From Iris pallida (taxonomy: Eukaryota; Streptophyta; Magnoliopsida; Asparagales; Iridaceae): a DNA stretch of 64,000 nucleotides. This document shows positions 34,974-46,504 of this stretch, piece by piece. Under the pieces are notes generated by a model. It was not told the DNA's origin, did no database searches, and was given only the letters and a program-made list of their open reading frames with translations. Position 1 is the stretch's first letter, and each line of letters starts with the position of its first letter. The position numbers were made by a program, and so were the translations under genes. The stretch lies in the NCBI GenBank assembly GCA_029216955.1, contig JANAVB010005598.1, positions 2,378,851 to 2,442,850 on the forward strand, written 5' to 3'.

Positions 34974-36060
34974 TGTTAGTCCCGGGGCACAATTTTTCGA
35001 TAAAAAACTGAGAAGATGAAACAATTGTACGAACAATGTTCCAACGCAACACTTCTAGGAAGGTTACGCAAGTATAACGAAGATCTAAGAAGATCTCGTT
35101 ATAATATTACGAGAATCTAAAAAGATTTCCTAATCCACAGCAGCGAAGAAGATGACAGGCGAAAGATGGAAGATGGCCTGCTGGGGTGAATGATCACCGT
35201 TGCTCAAAGCTATATTCGTCCCACACGAATAGCTTCCAGGAACCAGCAAGTTCGTCGGAGAACTTTGGAACACTTTTGCTCTTCTGACTCCTCAGATCGT
35301 ACACGAACTCCCGTACAAAAGCAACGCTGGTGCAAAGCTTCTCTTCTCTCTGATTGACTCTGTTTACTTGTGTTAAGAAATACTTGTAAACTTTTGTAAC
35401 TCTCTGAATATGTTCTGTCTTTTCTGCCTATGAGAGAGAAGAGACCTTTTATAGGCCCGAGTAGCAACTGCTCGGTTAGCACAACATTCGGGACGTGGTA
35501 ATAACCACTTCGAACATGCAGTAACCGCTCAGATCATGCACAGGCACAATCTGAAGCAAGTTGCGCCACTCGCGCACCCCGCGCGCCTTGCACACTGCGC
35601 GCAGTACGCGCACTGAGCCACCTGCGCCCTATTGGGCATGCCACTGGGTGTGCAACTTGGGCCGCGCAACCTGGCCGTGCAAGTGGCCGCGCAACGAGCA
35701 GAACCTAAGCGCACGATGCACCTAGCGACGATGCTGGCGTGCTAAGTGCAAAGTGCGCCAACAAAATGCCACAATACGCCTCATGAGCCCATGAGCCCGA
35801 ATCCGAGTCCGAGTCGCTAAGCCCCTACGGGGCTTCGCTCCCATGGAAATAAGTTTCCCAAGAGCAAAAGACATGAATGCTTTCAATTGTTGATTTAGCC
35901 TTTTTTCCATTGGAAAAATAAACCCACGTGGCACACCCATGTGCACCTCCACACCACATATGCATCTCTAAACTAGCACAGCTAATATATAGAGATACAA
36001 CTCCTTTGACCTAGCCGATGTGGGACTAAAATTCACAATGCAAAGGCCAAAACCCCAACA
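34974..36060 (-). repeat. 5' LTR of copia A
   Basis: 1,087 bp, TGTTGGGGTTTTGGCC at 36060 to CCGGGACTAACA at 34974 (minus). TATAAAA at 35447-35453 (minus) follows GGGCC and drives transcription leftwards. The DNA after the LTR (ATCTCAAAGCTATA) is not a standard initiator-Met binding site. Confidence 0.95.
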
Positions 36061-36130
36061 GAATTGAAAGATTATGCTGCCTGAAAATCAAAGTTCCTTC
36101 CTCCATACTTATCATTCGCATTAGGGAATC
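36061..36130 (-). pseudogene. LINE endonuclease fragment, continuation across copia A
   Basis: Minus strand: NDKYGGRNFDFQAA, a stop, then SFNS, which runs in frame into MVNHCSLIDLGF at 28777 when copia A and one GAATT copy are ignored. This is the segment between the GDFN-type and LIDLGF motifs of plant LINE endonucleases. Similarity fades beyond about 36130. Confidence 0.7.
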
Positions 36131-36228
36131 AGTTTAATTATACTAGCGTTTTGTACGAAAAGTAAACCTTTTTTTTCTTTCTAATCTTATCAAAATATAG
36201 TTTAAATATTTAAATTTAAATTAAGATT

Positions 36229-36319
<91 letters not shown>

Positions 36320-36770
36320 GATTTATAGAAATTTAATTTAAATTTGGATATATGTGAATAAAAGAGTGGGTATTAGGTTATGCGGAAGAAAATAAAAAAG
36401 AGGGAGTACTCGGTTATGCGAAAGAAAAGAATTTTTTAAAATTATAATTTTTTCGTAATTTTTTTAAATTTAAATGGTTGATAATATACATACAGTTTAG
36501 ACGGCTCATTTTTGAGCCGTTTGGAAACCACATTATATAGTAAGAAGAAGAATTATAAAATTGTTTTTATAATTTGTGTATTTTTTTTCTAAAATTTAAC
36601 ACTATTTTGGCATAATCTTATGATTTTTAAGGAATATTTCATCAACTTAAATGGGAAAAGAAAAATTCCACCGTCATAATCTTGTGGAGCCTAATAAAAT
36701 CGACAATTTACTAGAATATTAGAAGGAATAGTATTTAGAGAGTAAAGCAGAATTAACATTGGTTTTATCA
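36131..36770. other. AT-rich DNA with a (TA)n microsatellite
   Basis: (TA)n at 36233-36315. Elsewhere A/T homopolymers and no coding or repeat assignment. A GAGCCGTTTGG string near 36500 is too short to classify. Confidence 0.6.
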
Positions 36771-37170
36771 TTAACTATGTGTCTTCAAACAAATTTATTT
36801 ATTTATTTATTTATTTTAAACCAAAGCCCGTGTCTAAAGACACCCAGTCAGCTTTGGTCCTGGAGTCCGTGTCCCAAAGACACACAGCCGACCCCCGTGG
36901 GGTTCGATCCCACGACCTCCCTCCTACGTGCCACAGGACTTAGCCACTAGACTACAAGCCCATTGGCATAAAACAAATTTATTGAAATGATAGTAAAAAA
37001 ACACTATCAGCAACAAAAAAAAAAAAAAAAACTAAACTGCGTCTTCAAACAAATTTATTGAAATGACAGTAAAAAAACACTATCAGCAAAAAAGAGAAGA
37101 AACTAAACTGTGTCTTCAAACAAATTTATTGAAATGGCAGTAAGAAACACCATCAGCAAAAAAAAAAATG
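36771..37170. repeat. Three direct repeats of about 75 bp, the first split by a SINE
   Basis: Units begin YTGYGTCTTCAAACAAATTT and continue with ATTGAAATGRYAGTAA, then ACACYATCAGCA and an A-run. Copies start near 36774 (interrupted by the SINE), 37034 and 37108. The last ends just before the tRNA-Val 3' flank. Confidence 0.8.
36800..36970 (-). mobile_element. tRNA-derived SINE
   Basis: Read on the minus strand from 36970. An A-box-like TAGTCTAGTGGC lies near the start and a B-box GATCGAACCCC about 50 bp later, followed by a body rich in GTGTCTTT...GACAC and a tail of AATA repeats. It is flanked by a perfect 13-bp target duplication, AAACAAATTTATT (36787-36799 and 36971-36983). These are the classic marks of LINE-mobilised insertion of a Pol III transcript. 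Confidence 0.9.
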
Positions 37171-37184
37171 AAACTAAAATTGTT

Positions 37185-37258
37185 TGGCTTCGCCCGGGTT
37201 AGAACCGGAGACCTTCAGTGTGTTAGACTGACGTGATAACCAACTACACCACGAAACC
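37185..37258 (-). tRNA. tRNA-Val (anticodon AAC), possibly impaired
   Basis: 74 nt with cloverleaf sequences on the minus strand: 5' GGTTTCG pairing with CGAAGCC, D-arm GTGTAGTTGGTTATCAC, anticodon stem-loop TCAGT-CTAACAC-ACTGA with anticodon AAC, extra loop, then T-arm and discriminator A. CCA is not encoded, as expected for a nuclear gene. A TTTT run follows within 10 nt and a longer T-run at 37161-37169. One oddity: the T-loop/B-box reads GGTTCTAACC where GGTTCGAACC is standard (a purine at position 57 is nearly universal), so Pol III factor binding or tRNA stability may be reduced. Confidence 0.85.
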
Positions 37259-37300
37259 ATGTTGGCTGCGTTCAACTGCACTTTCTTTATAAAGTCGTAA

Positions 37301-37648
37301 GAGCATCAATAGCAAGGTCCAGCCTTCTAAATTCTTTATTCAGAATGTAAGAGCTCATTTTCCATAATAGCAAGCGACAATTGAAAGTTCGGTAATGGTG
37401 TTATAGTTTGGATCTGAGAGTTTCTACATTCAGAATGTAGGAACTTATTTTGTAGAATAGTAAGGATTAATTTAGAGTCCGAATTTCTGTATTCTAAATA
37501 TTATATTTTTGTATCACATTATTTTTTGCAACTCATTTTATCATTTACTAATATTATTATATAAATCCCAACCATTCTATATTTATTATTTTATTACAAA
37601 TTTGGCCCTTTAGATGCAAATTTCTAGCTCCATCTATTAGTGACGCTC
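37301..37648. mobile_element. Tourist-like (PIF/Harbinger) MITE
   Basis: 348 bp, with inverted ends GAGCATCAATAGCAAGG and (inverted right end) GAGCGTCACTAATAGATGG, flanked by TAA at 37298-37300 and 37649-37651. The interior is AT-rich and non-coding. It lies 40 bp upstream of the tRNA gene (5' side). Confidence 0.65.
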
Positions 37649-38669
37649 TAAGCAATTTCAGTGTAATTTTAAACATTATATGTTTATGTAGGTACTTGGT
37701 ACGGTGTAACTCATTGGAATAACTTACATGGTTTTAGCCCAATCAAACACACTGAAATCATGATAGTTTTATTTATGTAGGTTCTTGATAAGGTGTAACT
37801 TATTGAAAATATGAAAGTGACACTTTTAACATATTGTAATGTGGTGTACTTTTAATTTGTATTACTTTTCAAAATATGTTTAAATACATAGTTTTTGTCT
37901 TCCCGAAATAAAAAGTTTTATACCAATTTTGTTTGGATGACAACATAAAAATAGAAGTGAAAATTTAAATTTTGGAGTTCCATTATTTTGATGTAAGTAA
38001 ATTGGAAATGATATAATAACCCATTCAAATGGCCATATGCTTACAACTAAAAAAAAGGTCTAAGTTCTTAAAACATATTACAGTACAACAAAAATTAATA
38101 AAAAAATCATTAATTAATAACCATTCCCAATCCAAACGAACTAATTAATAAAAAAAATAAATTAAATAAAAATATTAATGAACAAAAAAATCACAAATAT
38201 TAATTAACAAAATTTATTAATTAATAAAAAATTAACAAAAATATTAAATAACAAAATATTAAATAATAATCGTTCCTAAAAGTGTGTTTCTATTCTCTAT
38301 TCTGATGAAGAAAAAGTTAACAAAAATCTATTAGTTAACAAATAAATTAATTCAGTTGAATTAATTAAGAAAAATTAGCAGCAAAACTTTCTATATGCAA
38401 CGAGTTCCTCTCAGTTTTTGCTGCAACTCATAAACAAGAAATGAGGCTAACATGAACTCTACACTTTCAGAATCAAGCCAGCTTTCAATGTACTTACAAT
38501 GGTTAGCCAAACGTTGAAACCGTCTTCTCTTGGGAGCATATGTATTGAAAGTGACATTTTCAATACAATTCCAACAACCCAAACACATTGAAAGTGACTT
38601 TTTTTTCCCTCTTTTCACCTATATACCAAATTCCAAAACCACTATTATCAATTCTCGATTTCTCACCTA
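37649..38669. other. AT-rich DNA without recognised genes
   Basis: Contains a small direct repeat (TTTATGTAGGTWCTTGRTA at about 37691 and 37782), many A/T runs and AATTAATAAAA arrays around 38090-38270. The minus-strand frame at 38391-38618 resembles nothing I know. Confidence 0.5.
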
Positions 38670-39215
38670 CTCTTTTTTATTGCAGACAAACTATAATAAT
38701 CTTTCTCTCAATCATCGCATTCACCATCTCCATTTCCTGTTCTATTAAAGTTTTTATGTTCCAAGTAGCTAATCTAATAAAACCCTCAGTGTAGCAATTT
38801 ATTACATATTCGTTGCTTATACCCCAAAGCCCCTTGTTTATTTGCTCCGTATTAGAGTAGCGATGTGAGAGATCAATTCTGGGAAACGTCCTAGTCCACC
38901 ATTGCTCAATTGACATTGTATTCGGATGGATGCAATGCGTCACCTACGGGTGATGACCTAGCAATCCACCTTTACCCTTTTTTACAATGGGTGGAAATGA
39001 TGCAACCATCGCTATTGAGTAACGCTACGTGTATTATATATAGATTCATCTCTTAGAGATCTGACAATATTTTACACTGGTCGTCGGCTACCAAACACAA
39101 CCCTCCTTTATCCGGACTTGGAACTGATAATGAAAATATAGAACATCAAGCTAACTAGACCGCTTTTATCTTGGAGGGTTGAGAATCAAGTTTCAATAAC
39201 CAGAGCTGCTAGGTT
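38670..39215 (-). pseudogene. 5' fragment of an RTE-like LINE (endonuclease start)
   Basis: On the minus strand 38677-38800 encodes RLATWNIKTLIEQEMEMVNA followed by MIERKIIIVCLQ. This matches the start of the endonuclease/exonuclease/phosphatase domain of plant RTE-type LINEs (pattern ATWN-(V/I)-x-(S/T)-L, then C-(V/L)-Q before ETKW). Upstream, to about 39200, the non-coding leader includes CCGGATAAAGGAGGGTT, a string I associate with the 5' region of that family. The frame stops right after CLQ. A different LINE type from the one at 19981-36130. Confidence 0.55.
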
Positions 39216-39216
39216 G

Positions 39217-39298
39217 GCCGCGGTTTGTAACCGCGGACGTGACTACCGGCCCACGTGTCGGCCGACCATTGGTCCTCTGATCCGGGTGGGACCCGAGA
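39217..39298. repeat. Left arm of a small TIR element split by copia B
   Basis: GCGGTTTGTAACCGCGG followed by ACGTGTCGGCCGACCATTG. It is the inverted match of 46505-46571 over about 50 bp. Together the arms would form a roughly 150-bp MITE. The end motif is itself a palindrome (CGCGGTTTGTAACCGCG). Confidence 0.75.
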
Positions 39299-40407
39299 TG
39301 TTGGGATTTTGGCCTTTGCATTGTAAATTTTAATCCCACATCGGCTAGGCCAAAGGAGTTGTATCTCTATATATTAGCTATGCTAGTTTAGAGAAGCACA
39401 TGTGGTGTGGAGGTGCACATGGGTGTACCATGTGGGATTAATTTTCTAATGGAAAAAAGGCTAAATCAACAATTGAAAGCATTCATGTTTTTGCTCTTGG
39501 GAAATTTATTTCCATGGGAGTTAAGTCTCGTAGCGACTCGGACTCGGACTCGGGCTCATGGGCTCATGAGGCGTAATGTGGCATGTTGTTGGCGTACTTT
39601 GCACTTAGCACGTCAGCATCGTCGCTAGGCGCATAGTGCGCTTAAGTTGCGCTCGTTGCGCGAGCAGGTTACGCGGCCTGGTTGTGCAGGCCAGGTTGCG
39701 CGACCAGGTGCGCGCCCAGGTGCGTGCTCAGTTGCGCGCAGGTGGCGCAGGTGGCTCAGTGCGCGTACTGCGCGCAGTGTACAAGGCACGCGGGGTGCGC
39801 GAGTGGCACAACTTGCTTCAGATTGTGCATGTGCATGATCTGAGCGGTTACTGCACGTTCGGAGTGGTTATTACCGCGTCCCGAATGTTGTGCTAACCGA
39901 GCAGTTGCTACTCGGGCCTATAAAAGGTCTCTTCTCTTTCATAGGCAATACACACAGAATATATTCAGAGGGTTACGAAAGTTTACAAGTGTTTCTTAAC
40001 ACAAGTAAACAGAGCCTGTCAGAGAGAAGAGAAGCTTTGCACCAGCGTTGCTTTTGCACAGGAGTCCGTGTACGATCCGAGGAGTCAAAAGAGCAGAAGT
40101 GTTCCAATGTTCTTCGACGAACTTGCTGGTTCCTGGAAGCTATTCGTGTGGGACGAATATAGCTTTGAGCAACGGTGATTATTCACCCCAGCAGGCCTTC
40201 TACCATATTTTGCCTGTCATCTTCTTCGCTGCTGTGAATTATGAAATCTTCTTAGATTCTCGTATATCATATGCTGCTGTAAAGAGATCTTCTTAGATCT
40301 TCGTTAGACTTGCGCAACCTTCCTAGAAGTGTTGCATTGGAACATTGTTCTTACAATTGTTTCATCTTCTCAGTTTTCTATCGAAAAATTGTGCCCCGGT
40401 ATTAACA
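39299..40407 (+). repeat. 5' LTR of copia B
   Basis: 1,109 bp, TGTTGGGATTTTGG to CCCCGGTATTAACA. TATAAAA at 39919-39925 follows CGGGCC. Several substitutions relative to the 3' LTR appear even in the first 60 bp, so the insertion is not recent. Confidence 0.95.
39919..39925 (+). promoter_or_regulatory. TATA box of the copia B 5' LTR
   Basis: TATAAAA in the context GGGCCTATAAAAGGT, conserved in all four LTRs of elements A and B (also 46016-46022, and on the minus strand 35447-35453 and 29251-29257). Confidence 0.7.
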
Positions 40408-40429
40408 ATCTTAAAGCTATATTGCTACG

Positions 40430-43400
40430 ATGGAAAACTTTAATACTTCACTCCTCAATACTGACTTCTGTAAGTTAGAAAAGTTTGATGGAGAGCATTA
40501 TCAAGTCTGGAAGAGGAAGGTTTATCTCACTCTTCAATTCAAAGACGTTGATCACGTGCTTTTTGAAGAGGAACCTACTGTTCCAGATACTGGGTCTGCT
40601 ACCGCAATCACTGTGGCTACTAAACTTCAGGCTAAGTGGAGAAGGGAGAATAGCATTTGCAGGCTGCTTATCCTGAATGCTATGGAGGATTCCCTAGCAG
40701 AATCCTACAGTAAGAAACCTATTGCCAGAGACATATGGGAGTCTCTGGAGAAACTGTACGAAGAAGACAAAAACAGGAGCAAGATATTTATGGTTGAAAA
40801 ATATCACAAATGGCTCTTTGAGGACGAGAAGTCCATGCTGCCGCAGGTAAAGGAATTCCTGAAGCTGCGACAGAAGTTGAAAGACGAGGCGATTCACATT
40901 CCCGACAAGTTTGTTGTTGGAGGGATTGTCTCAAAGCTCCCTGCTGGGTGGAGTAAGTTCTATGCGAACATGCACAGAAAGAAGCTTGAGATCAGCCTTG
41001 AAGATCTCTTACAGAAAATCTATGTTGAGGACCAGATAAGGGCTCAACTGAAGGTGGACGTATTGTCCAAGCAATTGGCTAACGCCAATCTGGTTCATAC
41101 AAAGAAACCAAGGGAAAAGTATGCTGCTTCCCATAGCAAGAAGAATGACCCTAACAATCTGAATGTGAAGGGTACTTCCTTCAAGAAAAAGAAGGCTAAG
41201 TCTCAGATGCCTTGCTTCAAGTGTGGTAAGAAGGGCCACTTCAAAAGTGAATGCAAAGCAAAGACCAAGCAATCAGCGCAAGGTGAGCCTAGCAAAGTAT
41301 CTATGATCACTGATGTTGTTGCTATGATTGCGTAGGTCGATGCGGTGGGGGCTAACTCTGACTGCTGGATAGACATTTGAGCCACCTGCCATGTCTACTC
41401 TAGCAAGGAGTGGTCTACCACCTATACACGAACTTTTGAAGTGGTTATGATGGCAAACCAGGCACAAGCTGAAGTGCTCGGAATTGGGACGGTGGTATTG
41501 AAGCTGACTTCAGGCAAGTCTCTGATGCTTCAAGGCGTGAAGCACGTACCTGCTATCGCCAAGAACTTGATCTCAGGAGGCCTACTCTGCAACGCAGGCC
41601 TCAGGATGGACATCAATGCTGGCCAGATGGTGATTTCTATCAAGGGAATATCTTTCGGGAAAGCTTTTTATACCGAAGGAATGTTCAAAATTCAGCTTGT
41701 AAATCAGTCTAATGTAATTAATGCAATCACTCCTTCTGCTTATACTCTTGAGTTGTGGCATAATAGGCTAGGACATGTTCATTGTAAACGAATAAACAGA
41801 ATGTCTAGTCTAGGACTTATCTCCAAGTGTGGGGGTAAGGTTGAGAAATTTGAAGTTTGTGCTCAAACGAAGATCACAAGGAAACCCTTTCCTCGGGTTA
41901 ATCAAAGTACAGATCTTCTGGAGTTGGTACACTCTGATATCTGTGACTTCAAATAATTCTCTACAAAGGCGGAGATGAAGTATTTCATAACCTTCATTGA
42001 TAACTTTTCAAAGTATGCGTTCGTCTACTTGCTGAAGGCTAAAGACGAAACATTCGAGAAGTTCAAGGAGTTCAGAGCCGAAGCTGAGCAGCAGACTGGA
42101 CAACAACTCAAAAGAATAAGAAGTGATCGAGGTGGGGAGTACAGGTCTCATGAATTCGTATCGTTCTGCAAAGAACATGAAATTGTCAATAAGACTATGG
42201 ATCCGTACTCTCCTCAATCAAACGGAGTAGCAGAGAGGAAGAAAAGAACGTTAACAGAAATGATTAACTAAATACTGTTGACTGCTGGCCTTCCTAAGTG
42301 CTACTAGGGAGAAGCTGCATTGACGGTCACTTTTATTCTAAATAGAGTGTCTCATGCAACTTCAGACGTTACTCCTCATGAACTCTGGTTCAAGGTCAGA
42401 CCTGACTTGAATGTCATTAGAGTGTGGGGGTGTCTGGCATATGTCAAGCTTCCAGATCTAAAAATTCAGAAGCTTGGGACAAGGACTACTAAGACGATCT
42501 TCTTGGGGTATGCCGAGAAGAGTAATGCTCGGAGATTTCTTGATATTGAGTCAAATTATATCATTGAATCTTGCGATGCAGAATATTTTGAAGATAAATT
42601 TGTAAGGCACAAGAATATTGTTCTTACGGATGTACCGGAGAACAATATGGGTGCACAGAAAACTGAAGTCTTCAATGAAGATGTGGTCCAAGGAGATGTT
42701 GTTGTTGAAACAACGATTGAACCAGAACAAGCTGAGCCGTCGGCTAAGCGTGCGAGGAGGCCGAAGGACTTCAGAAGTGACTTTGTCACCTATCATGTGG
42801 AAGCAGACCCGCTTACCTATGATGAGGCGATGAAGATCAGAGATGCGATTTTTTGGAAGGAGGCGATTGACAATGAAATTGATTCCGTCACCTCGAATAA
42901 CACTTGGGTGTTGGTTGATCTTTCTGAAGGGGCAAAACCCATCGGATGTAAATGGATCTTCAAGAAGAAGATGAAAGCAGACGGAACTATTGACAAGTTC
43001 AAGGCTAGGTTGGTAGCTAAGGGATTTTCTCAGAAGCAGGGGATTGACTACTTTGACATGTATGCTCTATTTGCCCGGATGACCACTATCAGAATGTTGA
43101 TTGCTCTCGCAGCAGTACATAAGATAGTGATACAACAGATGAATGTGAAAACGGCTTTCCTAAATGGTGTGCTGACCGAAGAGATTTACATGCAACAGCC
43201 AGAGGGATTTGTCGTCAAGGGTCTTGAAAACAAAGTCTGCTAGTTGGTGAAATCTTTGTACAGTCTTAAACAGGCTCCCAAGATGTGGCATGAGAAACTT
43301 GACAAAGTTATAAGGTCAAATGGCTACATGGTCAGCGAGACAGACAAGTGTGTTTACACGAAGTTCGCTGATGGAAAAGGTGTTATCGTTTGTCTGTACG

Positions 43401-44344
43401 TGGACGACATGCTTATCCTAGGTACGGATATGGGTTGTGTCACGGAGACAAAGAAACTCATCTCGAGCAAGTTCAGTATGAAGGACTTGGAGAAAGCTGA
43501 TGTGATCTTAGGGATCAAGATCATTCGGACAGACACTGGACTAGCGCTGTCACAGTCTCATTATATTAAAAAAATGATCACTCGTTATGGGTATCGGGAT
43601 CTTCCAGGGATCGATATGCCGTACATGTGTGATCTAAAGCTGAAGCCTAATTCAGGGAAAAACGTCAGGCAGCTGGAGTAACCAAGCATAATCGAGAGTT
43701 TGATGTATGCTACTACTGCCACAAGGCCTGACATAGCTTTCGTCGTGGGAATGCTGAGTCGTTTCATGAGCAACCCAGGTGTTGAACACTGGAAAGCTGT
43801 GAAACGGGTTATGAGATATCTCAAAAAGACTCAGACGTATGCACTGTACTACAGCGAAGATCCGCTGGTAGTAGAAGGCTCCAGTGATACCAGCTGGTGC
43901 TCAGAAGTGGAGAGCGAGAGATCCACGGGTGGATTCATTTTCATAATGGGTGGAGCTGCTATATCGTGGAAGTCGAAGAAGCAGACTATGCTCTCGCGGA
44001 CATCCATGGAATCTGAGTTCTTTGTACTTGATACCGCAGCCGAGGAAGAAGAATGGTTTTGGGAGCTCATGCATGATCTTTCAGTGGTTGGGACGTAAAT
44101 ACCGGCGATACCGATATATTGCGACAACCAGGCGACTGCGGTGGTGGCATCAAATGACCTCTTCAATGGAAAGAAGAGGACTGTGTGGTTGAAGTACAGG
44201 GCAGTACACGATCTTATCAAGAGAGGTGTTATTGTAGTGATTGATGTTCGGGGTCAGGAGAACCTGGCGGATCCGTTCACCAAGGGCCTCAACCGCCAGC
44301 TGGTCGATGACACAGCTTGTAAAATGGGATTGAAGGCATTCTGA
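40430..44344 (+). pseudogene. Copia B gag-pol polyprotein, heavily damaged
   Basis: Starts MENFNTSLL 22 nt after the 5' LTR. The gag frame 40430-41335 (301 codons) is open and has the zinc knuckle CFKCGKKGHFKSEC. Then come stops at 41333 (TAG) and 41377 (TGA); the second destroys the protease active site (DI-stop-A where element A has DTGA). Integrase (41441-42271) is broken by TAA at 41954 and 42269 and TAG near 42306. Reverse transcriptase runs 42320-43681 with a TAG at 43241; LYVDDMLI is intact, while other blocks changed (QMNVKTAFLNG where A has QMDVKMAFLNG, losing a conserved Asp). RNase H (43700-44344) has a stop at 44096. Without trans help the element cannot move. Confidence 0.9.
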
Positions 44345-45411
44345 TATTGTATTATTATATTCCTACCATAAAGTTTTATGCTAATAGTTCAAAGTGAAAT
44401 CTACTAGGCATCTAGCTTTTGGTTCAAGGAAGGACCACTAATCGAAAGAATATCAGAAATAGTGGATACATGTTCTATTAGGCATGGAGAGGTTACGGAC
44501 CTACAACCACTGTTGTATACTGTTATTTTCTATGAAAAACGGATCCTGTGGGAAGGTTGGCTTAAATGCCTTAATGAGTTCTCAGGCAAAGTGAATGCCT
44601 GGTGTGCTTTACAAGAAACACGGTAGAACAGCACTACAAGGAGTAAAACTCCATGCTACTGTGGGATGACTCCACCATGAGGTTCCCAAGGATGGGGTAA
44701 TACCTCGGCTTTGTTAGCAAAGTCACAGCGGCGTAGCACCGCAAATAGACAGTTAGTCTAATGCTGTATGTTAAAATAAAGAGGGATATAGTCAGCACTA
44801 CAAAGAGAAGGAGTTTCTCATGTTACAGTGGCACGACACCACAATAAGGTACCCGGTTAGGAATAAAGCCTCAGCCTTGTAAGCCATGTCGTTGCGGCGT
44901 AACACCGCAAGGGAGCCTAAGGCTTCATGCTGGGTAGTTTGGCACTACAAAGAGGCAGTTGCCTCATGCTATAGTAGTATGACACTACGATGAGGTTCCC
45001 GCTACGGGGTAAGGCCTCGACTTTAAGCCATGTCATAGCGGCGTTGCACCACAAGGAAAGCGCAAAGCGCTTCATGCCATGTCTCTTTATAATGAACTCA
45101 CCTATAGTGTATGGACAAAGAGGTATCAGGCCATCTCTTGAGGGTAAACTTGTAGACGCCCAAAATTATACACTGAAACCAGGCTGGCACAGGACCTTTA
45201 ATGTGTAGTCAGAAGCACATGTAACTACATTATATGAGTGGAAAGAATTTCAGCTATGATGGAGAATTCAAGGCTTAGTCCATTCTTGTATTATAGTCTG
45301 TTGTTTGACCCATGCGAGAAGATTCAAGTCGTCAGCGACATCTCTCCTAATACATGATGGACAGTTACTGTGGAAAACACTTATACCCATATATAGAGAT
45401 ATGTGGGGGAT
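44345..45411 (+). other. Copia B 3' non-coding region with tandem repeats
   Basis: Counterpart of 29965-31031 in element A. It carries three GGCGTARCACCGCAA-type units (about 44731, 44897, 45032) with the intervening AAGCCATGTC and ATGAGG blocks. Confidence 0.8.
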
Positions 45412-46504
45412 TGTTGGGATTTTGGCCTTTGCATTGTGAATTTTAGTCCCACGTCGGCTAGGCCAAAGGAGTTGTATCTCTATATATTAGCTATGCTAGT
45501 TTAGAGATGCACATGTGGCGTGGAGGTGCACATGGGTGTGCCATGTGGGGTTATTTTTCTAATAGAAAGAATGCTAAATCAACAATTGAAAGTATTCATG
45601 CTTTTTGCTCTTGGGAAATTTATTTCCATGGGAGCTAAGCCCCGTAGGGGCTTAGCGACTCGGACTCGGACGCGGACTCAGACTCGGGCGCGGGCTCATG
45701 TTGTACGGCCAAGTTGCGCGGCCAGGTTGTACAGCTAGGTTGCACGGCCAGGTTGCGCGACCTAGGTTGTGCGGCCCAGGTTGCGCGACCAGGTGCGCGC
45801 CCAGTGGCGTGCCCAGTTGCGCGCTCAGTTATGCGCAGATGGCACAAGTAGCTCAGTGCGCGTACTGCGCATAGTGTACAAAGCGTGCGGGGTGCGCGAG
45901 TGACGCAACTTGCTTCAGATCGTGCCTGTGCATGATCTGAGTGGTTACTTCACGTTCGTAGTGGTTATTACCACGTCCCGAATGTTGTGCTAACCGAGCA
46001 GTTGCTACTCGGGCCTATAAAAGGTATCTTCTCTCTCACAGGTAATACATACAGAATATATTCAGAGGGTTACAAAAGTTTACAAATGTTTCTTAACACA
46101 AGTAAACAGAACCTGTCAGAGAGAAGAGAAGCTTTGCACCAGCGTTGCTTTTGCATGGGAGTCCGTATACGATCCGAGGAGTCAGAAGAGCAGAAGTGTT
46201 CAAAAGTTCTCCGACGAACTTGCTGTTTCCTGGAAGCTATTCATGTGGGGCGAATATAGCTTTGAGCAACGGTGATTATTCACCCCAGTAGGCCTTCTTC
46301 CATCTTTCGCCTGTCATCTTCTTCGCTGCTGTGAATTATGAAATCTTCTTAGATTCTCGTATATCATATGCTGCTGTAACGAGATCTTCTTAGATCTTCG
46401 TTAGACTTGCGCAACCTTCCTAGAAGTGTTGCGTTGGAACATTGTTCTTACAATTGTTTCATCTTCTCAGTTTTCTATCGAAATATTGTGCCCCGGTATT
46501 AACA
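45412..46504 (+). repeat. 3' LTR of copia B
   Basis: 1,093 bp, TGTTGGGATTTTGG to CCCCGGTATTAACA, followed by the CGAGA duplication. Confidence 0.95.

Larger units (their letters stand above)
28778..36060 (-). mobile_element. Copia element A (Ty1/copia, minus strand), complete with LTRs
   Basis: A full structure of 7,283 bp flanked by GAATT at 28773-28777 and 36061-36065. LTRs are 28778-29964 (3') and 34974-36060 (5'). The 3' polypurine tract ATATGTGGGGGATT (minus) abuts the left LTR. gag-pol lies at 31032-34951. It belongs to the same family as element B at 39299-46504, which points the other way. It inserted into the LINE endonuclease region: LINE coding sequence continues on both sides in one frame. 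Confidence 0.95.
39299..46504 (+). mobile_element. Copia element B (Ty1/copia, plus strand), complete with LTRs
   Basis: 7,206 bp flanked by CGAGA at 39294-39298 and 46505-46509. LTRs are 39299-40407 and 45412-46504. Polypurine tract ATATGTGGGGGATT lies at 45399-45412. gag-pol at 40430-44344 carries many stops. Same family as element A, in opposite orientation 3.2 kb away, 5' ends facing each other. It inserted into the small TIR element described above. Confidence 0.95.
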
